Source: JANSYA01 sp965243385
Lineage (GTDB): Bacteria; Spirochaetota; Leptospiria; Leptospirales; Leptonemataceae
NCBI GenBank assembly: GCA_965243385.1
Contig: CBDEUV010000002.1
Location: 2,046,001 to 2,110,000 of the forward strand
Direction of reading: 5' to 3'
Length of the DNA stretch: 64,000 bases
A program made the position numbers and the translations under genes. Positions 8,528 to 17,300 of this stretch are shown here, one piece after another. Under the pieces are notes generated by a model. The model was not told the DNA's origin and did no database searches. It worked only from the letters and a program-made list of their open reading frames with translations. Every line of letters starts with the position of its first letter. Within the stretch, counting starts at the first letter, position 1.

Positions 8528-10374
8528 CGATAGATTTCGCCGCCGCCGGCCACGAACTCTTTCGATTTCTCGCCGAATTCGTCGCGAATCTGCCGGGTGA
8601 TTTCCATACTGCAGAATTTCGGGCCGCACATCGAACAGAAATGCGCGAGCTTCGCGCCTTCCGCGGGCAGAGTCTCGTCGTGAAATTCTTTCGCCTTTTC
8701 CGGGTCGAGGCTCAGATTAAATTGATCTTCCCAACGGAATTCGAATCGCGCGGCGCTCAAGGCGTTATCTCGAATCTGCGCGCCGGGATGCCCCTTCGCC
8801 AGATCCGCTGCGTGGGCGGCGATCTTATAGGTCACCACGCCCGTCTTCACGTCGTCGCGGTTGGGCAGTCCTAAATGTTCTTTGGGCGTAACGTAGCAGA
8901 GCATGGCGCAACCGAACCAGCCGATCATCGCCGCGCCGATGCCGGAAGTGATATGATCGTAGCCGGGAGCGATGTCGGTCGTGAGGGGCCCCAGCGTATA
9001 AAACGGGGCTTCGTCGCACCACTCCAGCTGCTTTTCCATATTGTCTTTGATCATGTGCATGGGCACGTGACCCGGCCCTTCGTTCATGACCTGGACGTCG
9101 AATTCCCAGGCGCGCTTCGTGAGTTCGCCCTGAGTTTTCAGTTCTGCGAATTGCGCCTCGTCGTTCGCGTCGGCGATGCTGCCGGGCCGCAAGCCGTCGC
9201 CGATTGAAAACGAAATATCGTAGGCGGCCATAATCTCGCAGATCTCGTCCCAGTTGGTATACAGGAAACTCTCTTCGTGATGCGCGAGACACCACTTCGC
9301 CATAATCGAACCGCCGCGGCTGACGATACCCGTCACCCGCTTCGCGGTCATCGGGATATAGCGCAAGAGCACGCCCGCGTGAATGGTGAAATAGTCCACG
9401 CCCTGTTCGGCCTGCTCGATCAGAGTATCGCGAAAGATATCCCAGGTGAGCTCTTCCGCTTTGCCGCCGACTTTCTCTAAAGCCTGGTAGATCGGAACCG
9501 TGCCGATCGGCACCGGACTGTTACGCAAAATCCACTCGCGGGTTTCGTGAATATTATCGCCGGTGCTCAGGTCCATGACCGTGTCCGCGCCCCAGCGAAT
9601 GGACCAGACCATCTTTTCGACTTCTTCGGCGATCGAAGACGTAACCGCCGAGTTGCCGATATTCGCGTTGATCTTCACGAGAAAATTGCGGCCGATGATC
9701 ATCGGCTCCAGCTCGGGATGATTGATATTCGCGGGAATGATCGCGCGACCGCGGGCCACTTCGTCGCGCACGAACTCCGGCGTGACTTTCGCCGGGATAC
9801 GCGCGCCGAAAGCCTGGCCGGCGTGTTGTTCGCACAATGACTCCAGCACGGATTCAATGCGCTGGTTTTCGCGAATGGCGATGTATTCCATTTCGGGGGT
9901 GATTTCCCCGCGCCGGGCGTAGTGCATCTGCGTCACGCGGCTGTGGCTGCGGGCGACCAGCGGCGCCCGCTTGCGCTCAAAACGAATCGCGGACTTTTTG
10001 GGATCCGCCTCGCGTTCGCGGCCGTAGAGCGAAGTCAGGCCGTCCAGCTCGCGCACATCGCCGCGCTCACGAATCCAGGCTTCGCGTACGGGCGTCAGGC
10101 CGCGACGAATATCGATTTCGGCGTCGGAATCGGAATACGGGCCGCTTGTATCGTAAACGGTAATCGCCGGATTTTCGATTTGGGCTCCCGACGCCTGATC
10201 CCGGGTGGGAGTCTGCGATATTTCGCGCATGGGTACGCGCACGGAAGAATGTAATTCTCCCGGAACGTAGATCTTGCGCGAGGCGGGCAACGGACCGCGG
10301 GTGATTTGCGAATGCCAGTCCGCCGCTGAAGTATCTGCCGAATGCTTCCCGTTTGAAGTTGATAAGTCTGCCAT
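8524..10374 (-). CDS. thiC: Phosphomethylpyrimidine synthase ThiC
   Basis: Radical-SAM enzyme that rearranges aminoimidazole ribotide to hydroxymethylpyrimidine phosphate for thiamine synthesis. 616 residues from the ATG at 10374, chosen because GGGAG lies 6-7 bases upstream; an earlier in-frame start at 10440 falls inside the leader. The C-terminal iron-sulfur motif CSMCGPKFC is intact, and blocks such as GRNFLVKINANIGNSAV, MVWSIRWGADTVMDLSTG, NSPVPIGTVPIYQALEK, MNEGPGHVPMH and TSGIGAAM are typical. A TPP-riboswitch-like element lies in the leader. The gene is followed without a gap by the hybrid kinase. PurM at the left of the window makes the aminoimidazole ribotide precursor, but the two genes are not linked in one operon. 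Confidence 0.97.
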   Translation of the reverse strand: MADLSTSNGKHSADTSAADWHSQITRGPLPASRKIYVPGELHSSVRVPMREISQTPTRDQASGAQIENPAITVYDTSGPYSDSDAEIDIRRGLTPVREAWIRERGDVRELDGLTSLYGREREADPKKSAIRFERKRAPLVARSHSRVTQMHYARRGEITPEMEYIAIRENQRIESVLESLCEQHAGQAFGARIPAKVTPEFVRDEVARGRAIIPANINHPELEPMIIGRNFLVKINANIGNSAVTSSIAEEVEKMVWSIRWGADTVMDLSTGDNIHETREWILRNSPVPIGTVPIYQALEKVGGKAEELTWDIFRDTLIEQAEQGVDYFTIHAGVLLRYIPMTAKRVTGIVSRGGSIMAKWCLAHHEESFLYTNWDEICEIMAAYDISFSIGDGLRPGSIADANDEAQFAELKTQGELTKRAWEFDVQVMNEGPGHVPMHMIKDNMEKQLEWCDEAPFYTLGPLTTDIAPGYDHITSGIGAAMIGWFGCAMLCYVTPKEHLGLPNRDDVKTGVVTYKIAAHAADLAKGHPGAQIRDNALSAARFEFRWEDQFNLSLDPEKAKEFHDETLPAEGAKLAHFCSMCGPKFCSMEITRQIRDEFGEKSKEFVAGGGEIYR

Positions 10375-10731
10375 GTGATTGCTCCCGATTGGATCGCTGT
10401 CCTGAAGCCAAAAGCACCGACAGGAACGGGAAGGCGCCACGGGGCGCCAGGCAGGATCGAACGAATGAGCGAGCGATCTTGCACCGGCTATCCGGCCACG
10501 CTTCCCTCCGCCGGTTTTTCCGGATCAGGTTCAAGGGCTCCCGCGTTCACCGTGGCTGATGAGATTTGAAATTCTGCGATGATAGCGCAAGAACTGGCTA
10601 CCAAACGATTTTCAAATAATTCAAAAAGCTCCGACGGAACGCGGTCTCAGGTTGTACTCACAACCACACCCAGCGTCAGCGCAGTTATGCTTACGCCGCG
10701 GCACGAGTAAAGAAGTTTCTCCGAATCGGGC
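10375..10731. other. Leader and intergenic region between thiC and the histidine kinase gene
   Basis: This 357-bp stretch holds the thiC leader: ribosome-binding site, a 6-bp-stem hairpin at 10433-10448 and the TPP element at 10494-10557. The part beyond about 10560 must hold the thiC promoter and the end of the upstream histidine kinase transcript, but I see neither a convincing promoter nor a U-tailed terminator. No open frame in it looks coding. Confidence 0.6.
10494..10557 (-). promoter_or_regulatory. TPP riboswitch-like element upstream of thiC
   Basis: Read on the minus strand, the thi-box core is clear: CCCTTGAACCTGATC, then a CCGG-AAAAA-CCGG hairpin, then CGGAGGGAAGCGTGG. The closing P1 helix GCCACG/CGTGGC is a perfect 6-bp match (10495-10500 with 10551-10556). 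The pyrophosphate-sensing 3' half is therefore present. The pyrimidine-sensing 5' half (P2/P3 with CTGAGA) is much shorter than usual and I cannot find CTGAGA. The position, about 120 bases before the thiC start codon, fits control of thiC and the kinase behind it. Between element and start codon is a GGCGCC-ACGG-GGCGCC hairpin (10433-10448) that could be part of the expression platform. Confidence 0.75.
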
Positions 10732-12951
10732 TCATGCCCGCGACGGAGCGGGTACGGCGGGGCTTGCCGCTCGAACGTCGGCTCCGGCCCGCACGCGAAT
10801 GTGCGCCCGGGTATAGCGGCCTGGCAGCGTCTCCATCGACAGCGAACCGCCGACGACAGCCAGCAATGCGCCGTGCAGAGACAAACCCTGGCCCGTGCCC
10901 TGGGTTCCCGCGTTCTCGCGAATGCCGCCGCCATTGTCTTCGATAACCATATGCAACCCGACTTCAGTCAGCCGCATATAAAATCGTAAATCCAGATCGG
11001 CTCCGGGAACCCGCGCGTGGCGGGCCGAGTTGCGCAACATTTCGCGAGCCGCGTAAAAGATCGTCTCCTGAACCTGGGCCGGCAGCCGGCTCACGAAACG
11101 TTCCGCGTGGGCGTCGCTTTCCCAGACGATGCGATCGAAACCGCCTTCGCGTTCGGCCGCGTGTCTCAACGCTTCGGAAAGCCCCAGACGCACCACGTCG
11201 GGATGCGTCGTAATCGGCATCTCGCGCAGCAACCTGGCAAGGGTCACGTGCACGTTTTTCAATCGTTCCAGTACATCACTGTCAGCTTCGCCTTTGTCGG
11301 GCAAGTCGCGGCGATTTGGCCCCGAAAGCGAAAGCAACAGCGTATGAATTTCAGGCAGGACATCGTCGTGCAGAATGCGTCGGGCGCGATCGTCGCCCAG
11401 GCGGCCTTCGATAATGCGATCGCGCTGGAGCGAGAGCATAATGCGCGAGATGCGCGCGACAGCAAGCGTATCGATGATCCGTTCGCCGGCGGCCTGGCCG
11501 ATTTCGACTTCTTCCTGAGTATAAAGGCCGCCGCCGATCTGCTCGCCCAATAAAAGAACGCCCGCCACTCCGCGCCGTGACCACAACGGAATCGCCAGCA
11601 ACGCGCCGCCGTAGTGTTCGGGCTCGAGCGGATGAAAGCGTTTGTGCGGCTCGAAGTGGATGCGTTCGAGAGCTTCCGGATCCGCGGGACGGTCCGCCAG
11701 TACTTCCGGATAAATCAAAGGCGATTCGATGAAAGGCCGCGCTTCGCCGATGGGATACAGATACGCCCGCGAAACGCCCAACACGTCGCGACACAGGGCC
11801 GCGAAAGGCACCGGCGGCGCGACCGGACTCTCGTCATTTTGCACGACGGTTTCATATAGATTCTGGCTGCCCAGAAAAGGCCGCATAAACGACAGATAGA
11901 GAATCCGCTCGCGATTCTGGCTGCGGCCCATTAAAACGAAAACCAGCATGGCCATGGTCGAGGTTCCGAGAATCGTAAAGCCCCCGGTGCCGAAGAACCA
12001 GCGCACCAGAGCGAAGAAGACCCCCGCGGCCAGCGCAAAACTTACCGCCAGGTGCCATTGCAAAAACAATCCGCGCCGGGGCAAGGCGCCGGAAAATAGT
12101 TCGTAATAGATCGTCGCGCGACCGGTAAAGATAATCGCCACGGCGATTAAGAGCGACAACGGAGAATCGAAACGAAAGAGCGCAAGCACTTCGGCGCGGC
12201 CGACGTCCCCGGATACAGCCCAGCGCGCGACGATATAAGCGCAGAGCGCGGTCACCACCACGCTCACCGCCGCCAGCGCCAGCCCGGCGCCCAGAAACGA
12301 AGAGCGCGCCCGGAGCCGCCCGGTCTGACGCAGAGAACCCGAAGTCATGCGATGCCGGGTCAGAGTCACCAGGGAACCCACGGCGGCGAGGAGGATGTAC
12401 GCACAAAAGAGCCCCAGAAAGACCGCATAAGCCCGCGGCGAAGCGTCAAAGGCGACCATGCCCCGGGCGAAATCGCGCGCCTCCGGGATTTCCGCCGACT
12501 GAATCAGCGCGACCGGCGTCGCGAAAAATAATAGCAGCACGACGTACGGCAATACCCCCCGGGGCCAACGGCGAAAGAAGGAGCGGCCGGGGCGCTCTCC
12601 GAGCACCGGCCCTTCGCGGCGGTCGAACTGGCCGGTAAAGTACAGCACGACGATATGCCAGCACAGGGGCAAAATATGCAGCAGCACCAGCGCCGGAATC
12701 CAGAGAGCTTCCAGAAAGAAGAGCCCCGGCCCGCCGCCCATTTCGATGGTATAGGCGCCGAAAAAAGCGGCGGCCATCAAAAGGCTGAAACTGGCAAACC
12801 ATACGCTGCTGCGCCGGCGCTCCACCTGCAAAATGACGGTCAGCCCCAGCCAGAATAACAATAACATGTTAAATAAAGCCAGCGCCGGCCGGATAAATTG
12901 AAATAACGCCCAGACGGGCTCCGGAACAAGTTCGAAGACTACGGACTCCAC
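10732..12951 (-). CDS. Membrane sensor histidine kinase, NarL-partner type, with GAF domain
   Basis: 739-residue kinase. The N-terminal half (to about 370) contains about nine hydrophobic segments, beginning VWALFQFIRPALALFNMLLLF, and is the likely sensor. A GAF-like domain (about 410-530) follows, ending LYTQEEVEIGQAAGERIIDTLA. The HisKA_3-type helix has RRILHDDVLPEIHTL, and the HATPase has AREMLRNSARHAR, EDNGGGIREN and GTGQGLSLHGA. GTG at 12951 is preceded 10 bases earlier by AGGGGG and overlaps the regulator gene by 13 bp, so it is preferred over the longer frame starting at 13005. It is the cognate kinase of the regulator encoded just upstream. The stimulus is unknown. Confidence 0.9.
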   Translation of the reverse strand: MESVVFELVPEPVWALFQFIRPALALFNMLLLFWLGLTVILQVERRRSSVWFASFSLLMAAAFFGAYTIEMGGGPGLFFLEALWIPALVLLHILPLCWHIVVLYFTGQFDRREGPVLGERPGRSFFRRWPRGVLPYVVLLLFFATPVALIQSAEIPEARDFARGMVAFDASPRAYAVFLGLFCAYILLAAVGSLVTLTRHRMTSGSLRQTGRLRARSSFLGAGLALAAVSVVVTALCAYIVARWAVSGDVGRAEVLALFRFDSPLSLLIAVAIIFTGRATIYYELFSGALPRRGLFLQWHLAVSFALAAGVFFALVRWFFGTGGFTILGTSTMAMLVFVLMGRSQNRERILYLSFMRPFLGSQNLYETVVQNDESPVAPPVPFAALCRDVLGVSRAYLYPIGEARPFIESPLIYPEVLADRPADPEALERIHFEPHKRFHPLEPEHYGGALLAIPLWSRRGVAGVLLLGEQIGGGLYTQEEVEIGQAAGERIIDTLAVARISRIMLSLQRDRIIEGRLGDDRARRILHDDVLPEIHTLLLSLSGPNRRDLPDKGEADSDVLERLKNVHVTLARLLREMPITTHPDVVRLGLSEALRHAAEREGGFDRIVWESDAHAERFVSRLPAQVQETIFYAAREMLRNSARHARVPGADLDLRFYMRLTEVGLHMVIEDNGGGIRENAGTQGTGQGLSLHGALLAVVGGSLSMETLPGRYTRAHIRVRAGADVRAASPAVPAPSRA

Positions 12952-13757
12952 TCGGTCCAATCCCCCTGCGCGTCCTGTACATGCGCGGTGCCGTCGTCGT
13001 CCCACTGGATCAAGCGGCCCTGGATTACGATCATCGCGGCCCGGGTGCGAGCGACCTTTTCGTCGTCGGAGTTTTCATTGAGGCCCCACGCGGCGTAGAT
13101 CTGTCCGTTGATGCGGGCGACGCTGCGTTTATCGCGAAAGCCCATGCGGTCGGCGATCTGCCGGTTGCTGAGACCCGCTGCGAGCATGACCGCGGTTTTC
13201 CGTTCGTTGGGTTCGAGCAATTCGAGCGGCGAACGCGCGTCCTGGTGCGAGACTTCCTGAACCCGCGACTCGATTTCCGGATCGATGAACGAACGTCCGA
13301 CCGCGGCGTCCGTGAGCAGGGGCACAATCATGGACGGCAGCAGATAATTCGACTTTCGCACGTACGCGTAGTGACTCAAGATGCCCGAGTTTCGGAACTG
13401 GCGATAGTATTCATCGTCGTCCTGAATTGAATAGAAGACCACCGGCATCCGCGGGAATTCTTTACGAATCGCCACCGCCGCCTCGATGCCGTTCATGCCG
13501 CCGGCCAGCTGCACGTCCATGAGTATGGCCTGCAACTCCGGCCCGTTCTCGTCGCTTTCGGCGTTCGCGCCGTTTGCAGCCGCCGATCCCGGAGTTCCGT
13601 TAGAGGCGCCGTTTTTTTCGCCGCCCAGGCAAAACTCGAAGGCCGCCTCGCCCGACGTGCAACTGTGGACGATGTCGACCGCGCCGCCTTCTTTCAGCCC
13701 CTCGACCAGGGCCGGCCGCAGCTTCTCATTGTCCTCGACCACCATCACTCGTAACAT
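12939..13757 (-). CDS. Response regulator, NarL/LuxR-type, with an insertion in the receiver
   Basis: 272-residue DNA-binding regulator. The receiver begins MLRVMVVEDNEKLRP; the phospho-acceptor is in LQAILMDVQLAGGMNG at D81, some 25 residues later than usual because a Gly/Asn/Ala-rich loop (about 44-73) is inserted after the second strand. The output domain (about 180-245) has the LuxR pattern LEPNERKTAVMLAAGLSNRQIADRMG, followed by a helix that is longer than normal. It overlaps the small gene upstream by 13 bp and the kinase gene downstream by 13 bp, so all three are probably translated as one coupled operon. Target genes are unknown. Confidence 0.9.
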   Translation of the reverse strand: MLRVMVVEDNEKLRPALVEGLKEGGAVDIVHSCTSGEAAFEFCLGGEKNGASNGTPGSAAANGANAESDENGPELQAILMDVQLAGGMNGIEAAVAIRKEFPRMPVVFYSIQDDDEYYRQFRNSGILSHYAYVRKSNYLLPSMIVPLLTDAAVGRSFIDPEIESRVQEVSHQDARSPLELLEPNERKTAVMLAAGLSNRQIADRMGFRDKRSVARINGQIYAAWGLNENSDDEKVARTRAAMIVIQGRLIQWDDDGTAHVQDAQGDWTEWSP

Positions 13758-14134
13758 ACTCCCTCCTCCCTTTTAAAAAACGCGCTGTCAATCGAAGTCC
13801 AGACGGGGACGCTCGAAAACCCGGAGCGCCGCGACGGGTCCGGGTCGCAGCGAGCCAGCACTCCGGCCAGCGCCGCGATCTGAAACTGACGCCAGAGGGG
13901 CTCGCCGCGCGCCGCGTCCCGCAGGCTGTAGAAAACGATCGAGAGATCCACGAGCGGCGATCCGCCCTCCCGGCCGACCCCGGGTCGCAAAAAATCGCGG
14001 CAGTACCGGCCCCAGAGCTCGACTCCACGCGGGCGCAGCCACATGGCGGGCGGCCAGGCGAGTGCGCATTCGTAGCGCGCGAAATACAGGCGAGCGTTTT
14101 CGTATGCATGCCGTGCGGTTTGTGCTGATTTCAT
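13745..14134 (-). CDS. Small protein of unknown function heading the kinase/regulator operon
   Basis: 129-residue protein I do not recognise. It is soluble by appearance, rich in aromatic residues and arginine (ENARLYFARYECALAWPPAMW; WGRYCRDFLRPG), with a region VDLSIVFYSLRDAARGEPLW. An AGGA ribosome-binding site lies 7-8 bases before the ATG at 14134. Its stop codon overlaps the start of the response regulator, which argues that it is real and cotranslated. It could be an accessory or sensory partner of the two-component pair; that is inference from position only. Competing frames in this stretch (13726-14109 and 13788-14519) lack a ribosome-binding site and have shadow-like composition. Confidence 0.6.
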   Translation of the reverse strand: MKSAQTARHAYENARLYFARYECALAWPPAMWLRPRGVELWGRYCRDFLRPGVGREGGSPLVDLSIVFYSLRDAARGEPLWRQFQIAALAGVLARCDPDPSRRSGFSSVPVWTSIDSAFFKREEGVCYE

Positions 14135-14355
14135 ACTGGCATCCTATCGGATCAGACGGGGGACATGCGACGGAGCGGCCAGCGCGCAGACGGCACCCGG
14201 GTGCGAAACGGCGGCCACCCGCCGACGATTCCCGCACCCGCCAGTGCATGCGGCATGCGTCCCGGGTGCTTGCGAAAGCGGGAAAATAATCGTATTTTCG
14301 GAAACAAGAAAACCCGCGAACGAAAATCGGGGAATCCGGAGCGGAGCGGCTTTGC

Positions 14356-17300
14356 TCAGGATTTCTTCTTTTTGCGAGTGCGGGGTTTGGATTTGGAACG
14401 AGGAGGTTCCGCATGGATCTGGTACTCTTCGCCGAGACCGTACTCGGCGTCTCGCGCGCCTCGAATTTCGTCGGCGCCGCCGGCGAATCGCTCGCGACCG
14501 GCCGCATACGTCCCGCCAATCGCAGCGGAGGACCGGCGGCCCTCCCCCGATTTTCTCGATTTTCTCCATGCGCGAAAACGTTCCCAGAGACGGCGGGCCC
14601 CGTCTTTGGTATCCAGAACGAGCGAATAGAAGATCGGCACCAGACCGAGAGTCAGAACCGTGGCGAAAGCCAGACCCCAGGCGAACGAAAGCGCCATGGG
14701 CACGAGAAAAGGATCGTAGCCGCCGATGCCGTAGGCGGTCGGCAGGAGTCCGGCCACAGTCGTTAGAGTCGTCAGAAGTACCGCGCGCAGGCGCAAAGAC
14801 GCGGCCTCGACCGCGACCTCTTTGTTCGAAAGCTCGGGACGCTGCGCCCGAATGCGATTCGCGAAGTCCACGAGCACGATCGAATCGTTCACCACGACGC
14901 CCGATAGACCGATGATGCCCATGAACGCGAGAAAGCTGAACGGCTCGCCATGCAACAAAAACGCCAGGATAACGCCGATCAGCGAAAAGGGCACGGCCAT
15001 CAAAACGATCGCCGGCTGAATGAGCGAACGAAAGAGCGACGCCAGAATCATAAAGATTACGAAAACGCCGACGATGAAAGCCCGACCCAGACTCGCCAGG
15101 GATTCTTCGGTGTCCTTATTCTGACCGCTGAAAGCGATCTTGTAATTCGGATATTTCGCCGCGAGATCACGGCTGCGCTCCGCGATCTCCGCGTTCGCCG
15201 CCACGGCGGTGGTAATTTGTTCGTTGACGTTGGCGGTGACGGTAATCAGCCGTTTGCCGTCGATATGATTGATGACCGTCAGACCCTCGGCCTCTTCGAA
15301 GCGCGCAAGACTGGAGACCGGAATCAGATTGCCGGTGCGATTGCTGATGTAGATCTTTTTGAGGGATTCGCGATCGTTGCGAAAGCGTTCGGCGAAACGC
15401 ACCCGAATGTCGACTTCCTCTTCGGGCCGCTTGATCGATGTCGCCACCGCGCCTTCGAAAGCGGTATTGACCGCCGCCGCGATCTGTAAGATCGAAAGCC
15501 CGACCCGCGAGGCGAGCCCTTCGTCGATTCGCAGGCGGATCTCTTCTTTGCCCGCCAGAAAATCGTCGTCGACGTCTACCACGCCGTCGACCGAACGCAC
15601 GACCGCTTTGTATTCTTCCGCGATCTGTTCGAGAGTCGCGAGATCTTCGCCCGTAATTTCCACGGCGATGTCTTTACCGACCGGCGGACCGCCGCCCAGC
15701 TTTTCATATTCCAGACCGATGGCGCCGCGGTTTTCGAACTGTGTACCGGCCAGCACCGCGGGCGGCAGAGGCGGCAGCGCGACGATGGTCCGCAGGGCGT
15801 CTTCCAGGCGAATCCCCTCCGGGCTCTCCGGATCCAGAGCTTCCAGAATGCGATCCTGCACTTTGCCGCGCCGGTGACGCCAGCCGTCGCCGCTGGCGAA
15901 CCAGTCGATGCGGGCGGGAGCCGCCTCGGCCCGCAGATCGGCGAACTCCGGCGGAACTCTGTACGGATTCGCCGCCAGCCGAAAGGCCGCGTCCAGATCG
16001 CCGGCCTCCAGCGCGGCGAGAATGGCGGGCTGATCCCGTTCCTTTTTCGCGCGCAACGCCGCCGGCCCCATCAACCACTCCGTGCGCGCGCGCAGGACCT
16101 CGATGACCTGATCGGCGGACCAGTTGCGATCCAGTTCGGGATGCAGATAAATCAGCAGCATGCCGTAGTTGCCGCCGCGTTTCACGAAGGGATCGTTGCC
16201 TTCTTTTTGCTGAATGCCGGCACGCGCGATATAGGTGTCCAGCTCGGTATCCGGGAGCTTTTCGATTTCGTTGCCCACCGCGCGTAGATAACGATCGGTC
16301 CGTTCCAGGGTCATGCCCGACGGCAACGACACCTTCACGTACAACGCGTCGATGGCGCTCGGAAATAACTTAAAGCTGCCGAAAGCGACGTTCAGGCCCA
16401 CCGAAATGAACATCATCGAAATCATGACCGAAATAAAGATCCAGCGATGATGCACCGACCAGCGGAGCGCCGGGCGATAGAAGCGATCGCGAATCTTGAG
16501 AAACCAGTGAGCGCCCTCCCCCTCTTCCTCGAAGTCGTGGCCTTCGTCCTTCTTTTTAACCGGGAAGAGCTTGTTCATGTCGTAGACATGCGAAGGCAGA
16601 ATCGTAAAACATTCCAGGAGCGAAGACACCAGCGCGAGAATGATTACCAGCGGGATGGTATACACGAATTTCCCGAAGATGCCGGTCATGAACATCATCG
16701 GCGCGAAAGCTGCGATGGTGGTACTGATCGTGGCGAGTACCGGCGTGAACACCTCCGCGGCTCCGCGCGCCGCCGCTTCGAAGAAGTCGAAGCCCTCTTC
16801 CATGTAGCGGTATATATTCTCGCTGACGATAATCGCATCGTCGACGACGATCCCGATGACGATCACCAGACTGAACATGGCGATCAAATTCATGGTCACG
16901 CCGAGATACGACATGGCCATGAATGTCATACCGAAGGCGATCGGGATACCCAGCGCGACCATGACCGAAGTGCGCCAGCCCATAAACAAAAAGAGCGAGC
17001 CAATCACGAGAGCGAGACCGGTGATGCCGTTGGTCACCAGGACCCCGAGCCGGCGCTTCACCAGATATGAGATATCGTTTACGTCGCGCGGCAGAATGGT
17101 ATCAGGCGCGGAGAGATACTGTACGCTGAAATCGCCCGCGTCTTCCGGCAGGACGGAACGCGCATGGGGCAGTTCCGACTTGAGTTCTTCGAACATCTCC
17201 GCGAAAATTTCGGCGCGGTCGTCCAGGTCTTCATCGGCGATATAATCGGGATTGAGTATCAGGCGGATTTCGGAGGCGCCGTTTTGATTGAAGCTCTGAA

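Noticed and set aside
13788..14519. 243-codon frame overlapping the small gene before the response regulator
   Set aside because: Runs through the RND 3' end, has no start signal and is Arg/Ser-rich as shadows are; the 13745-14134 frame fits the operon overlaps.
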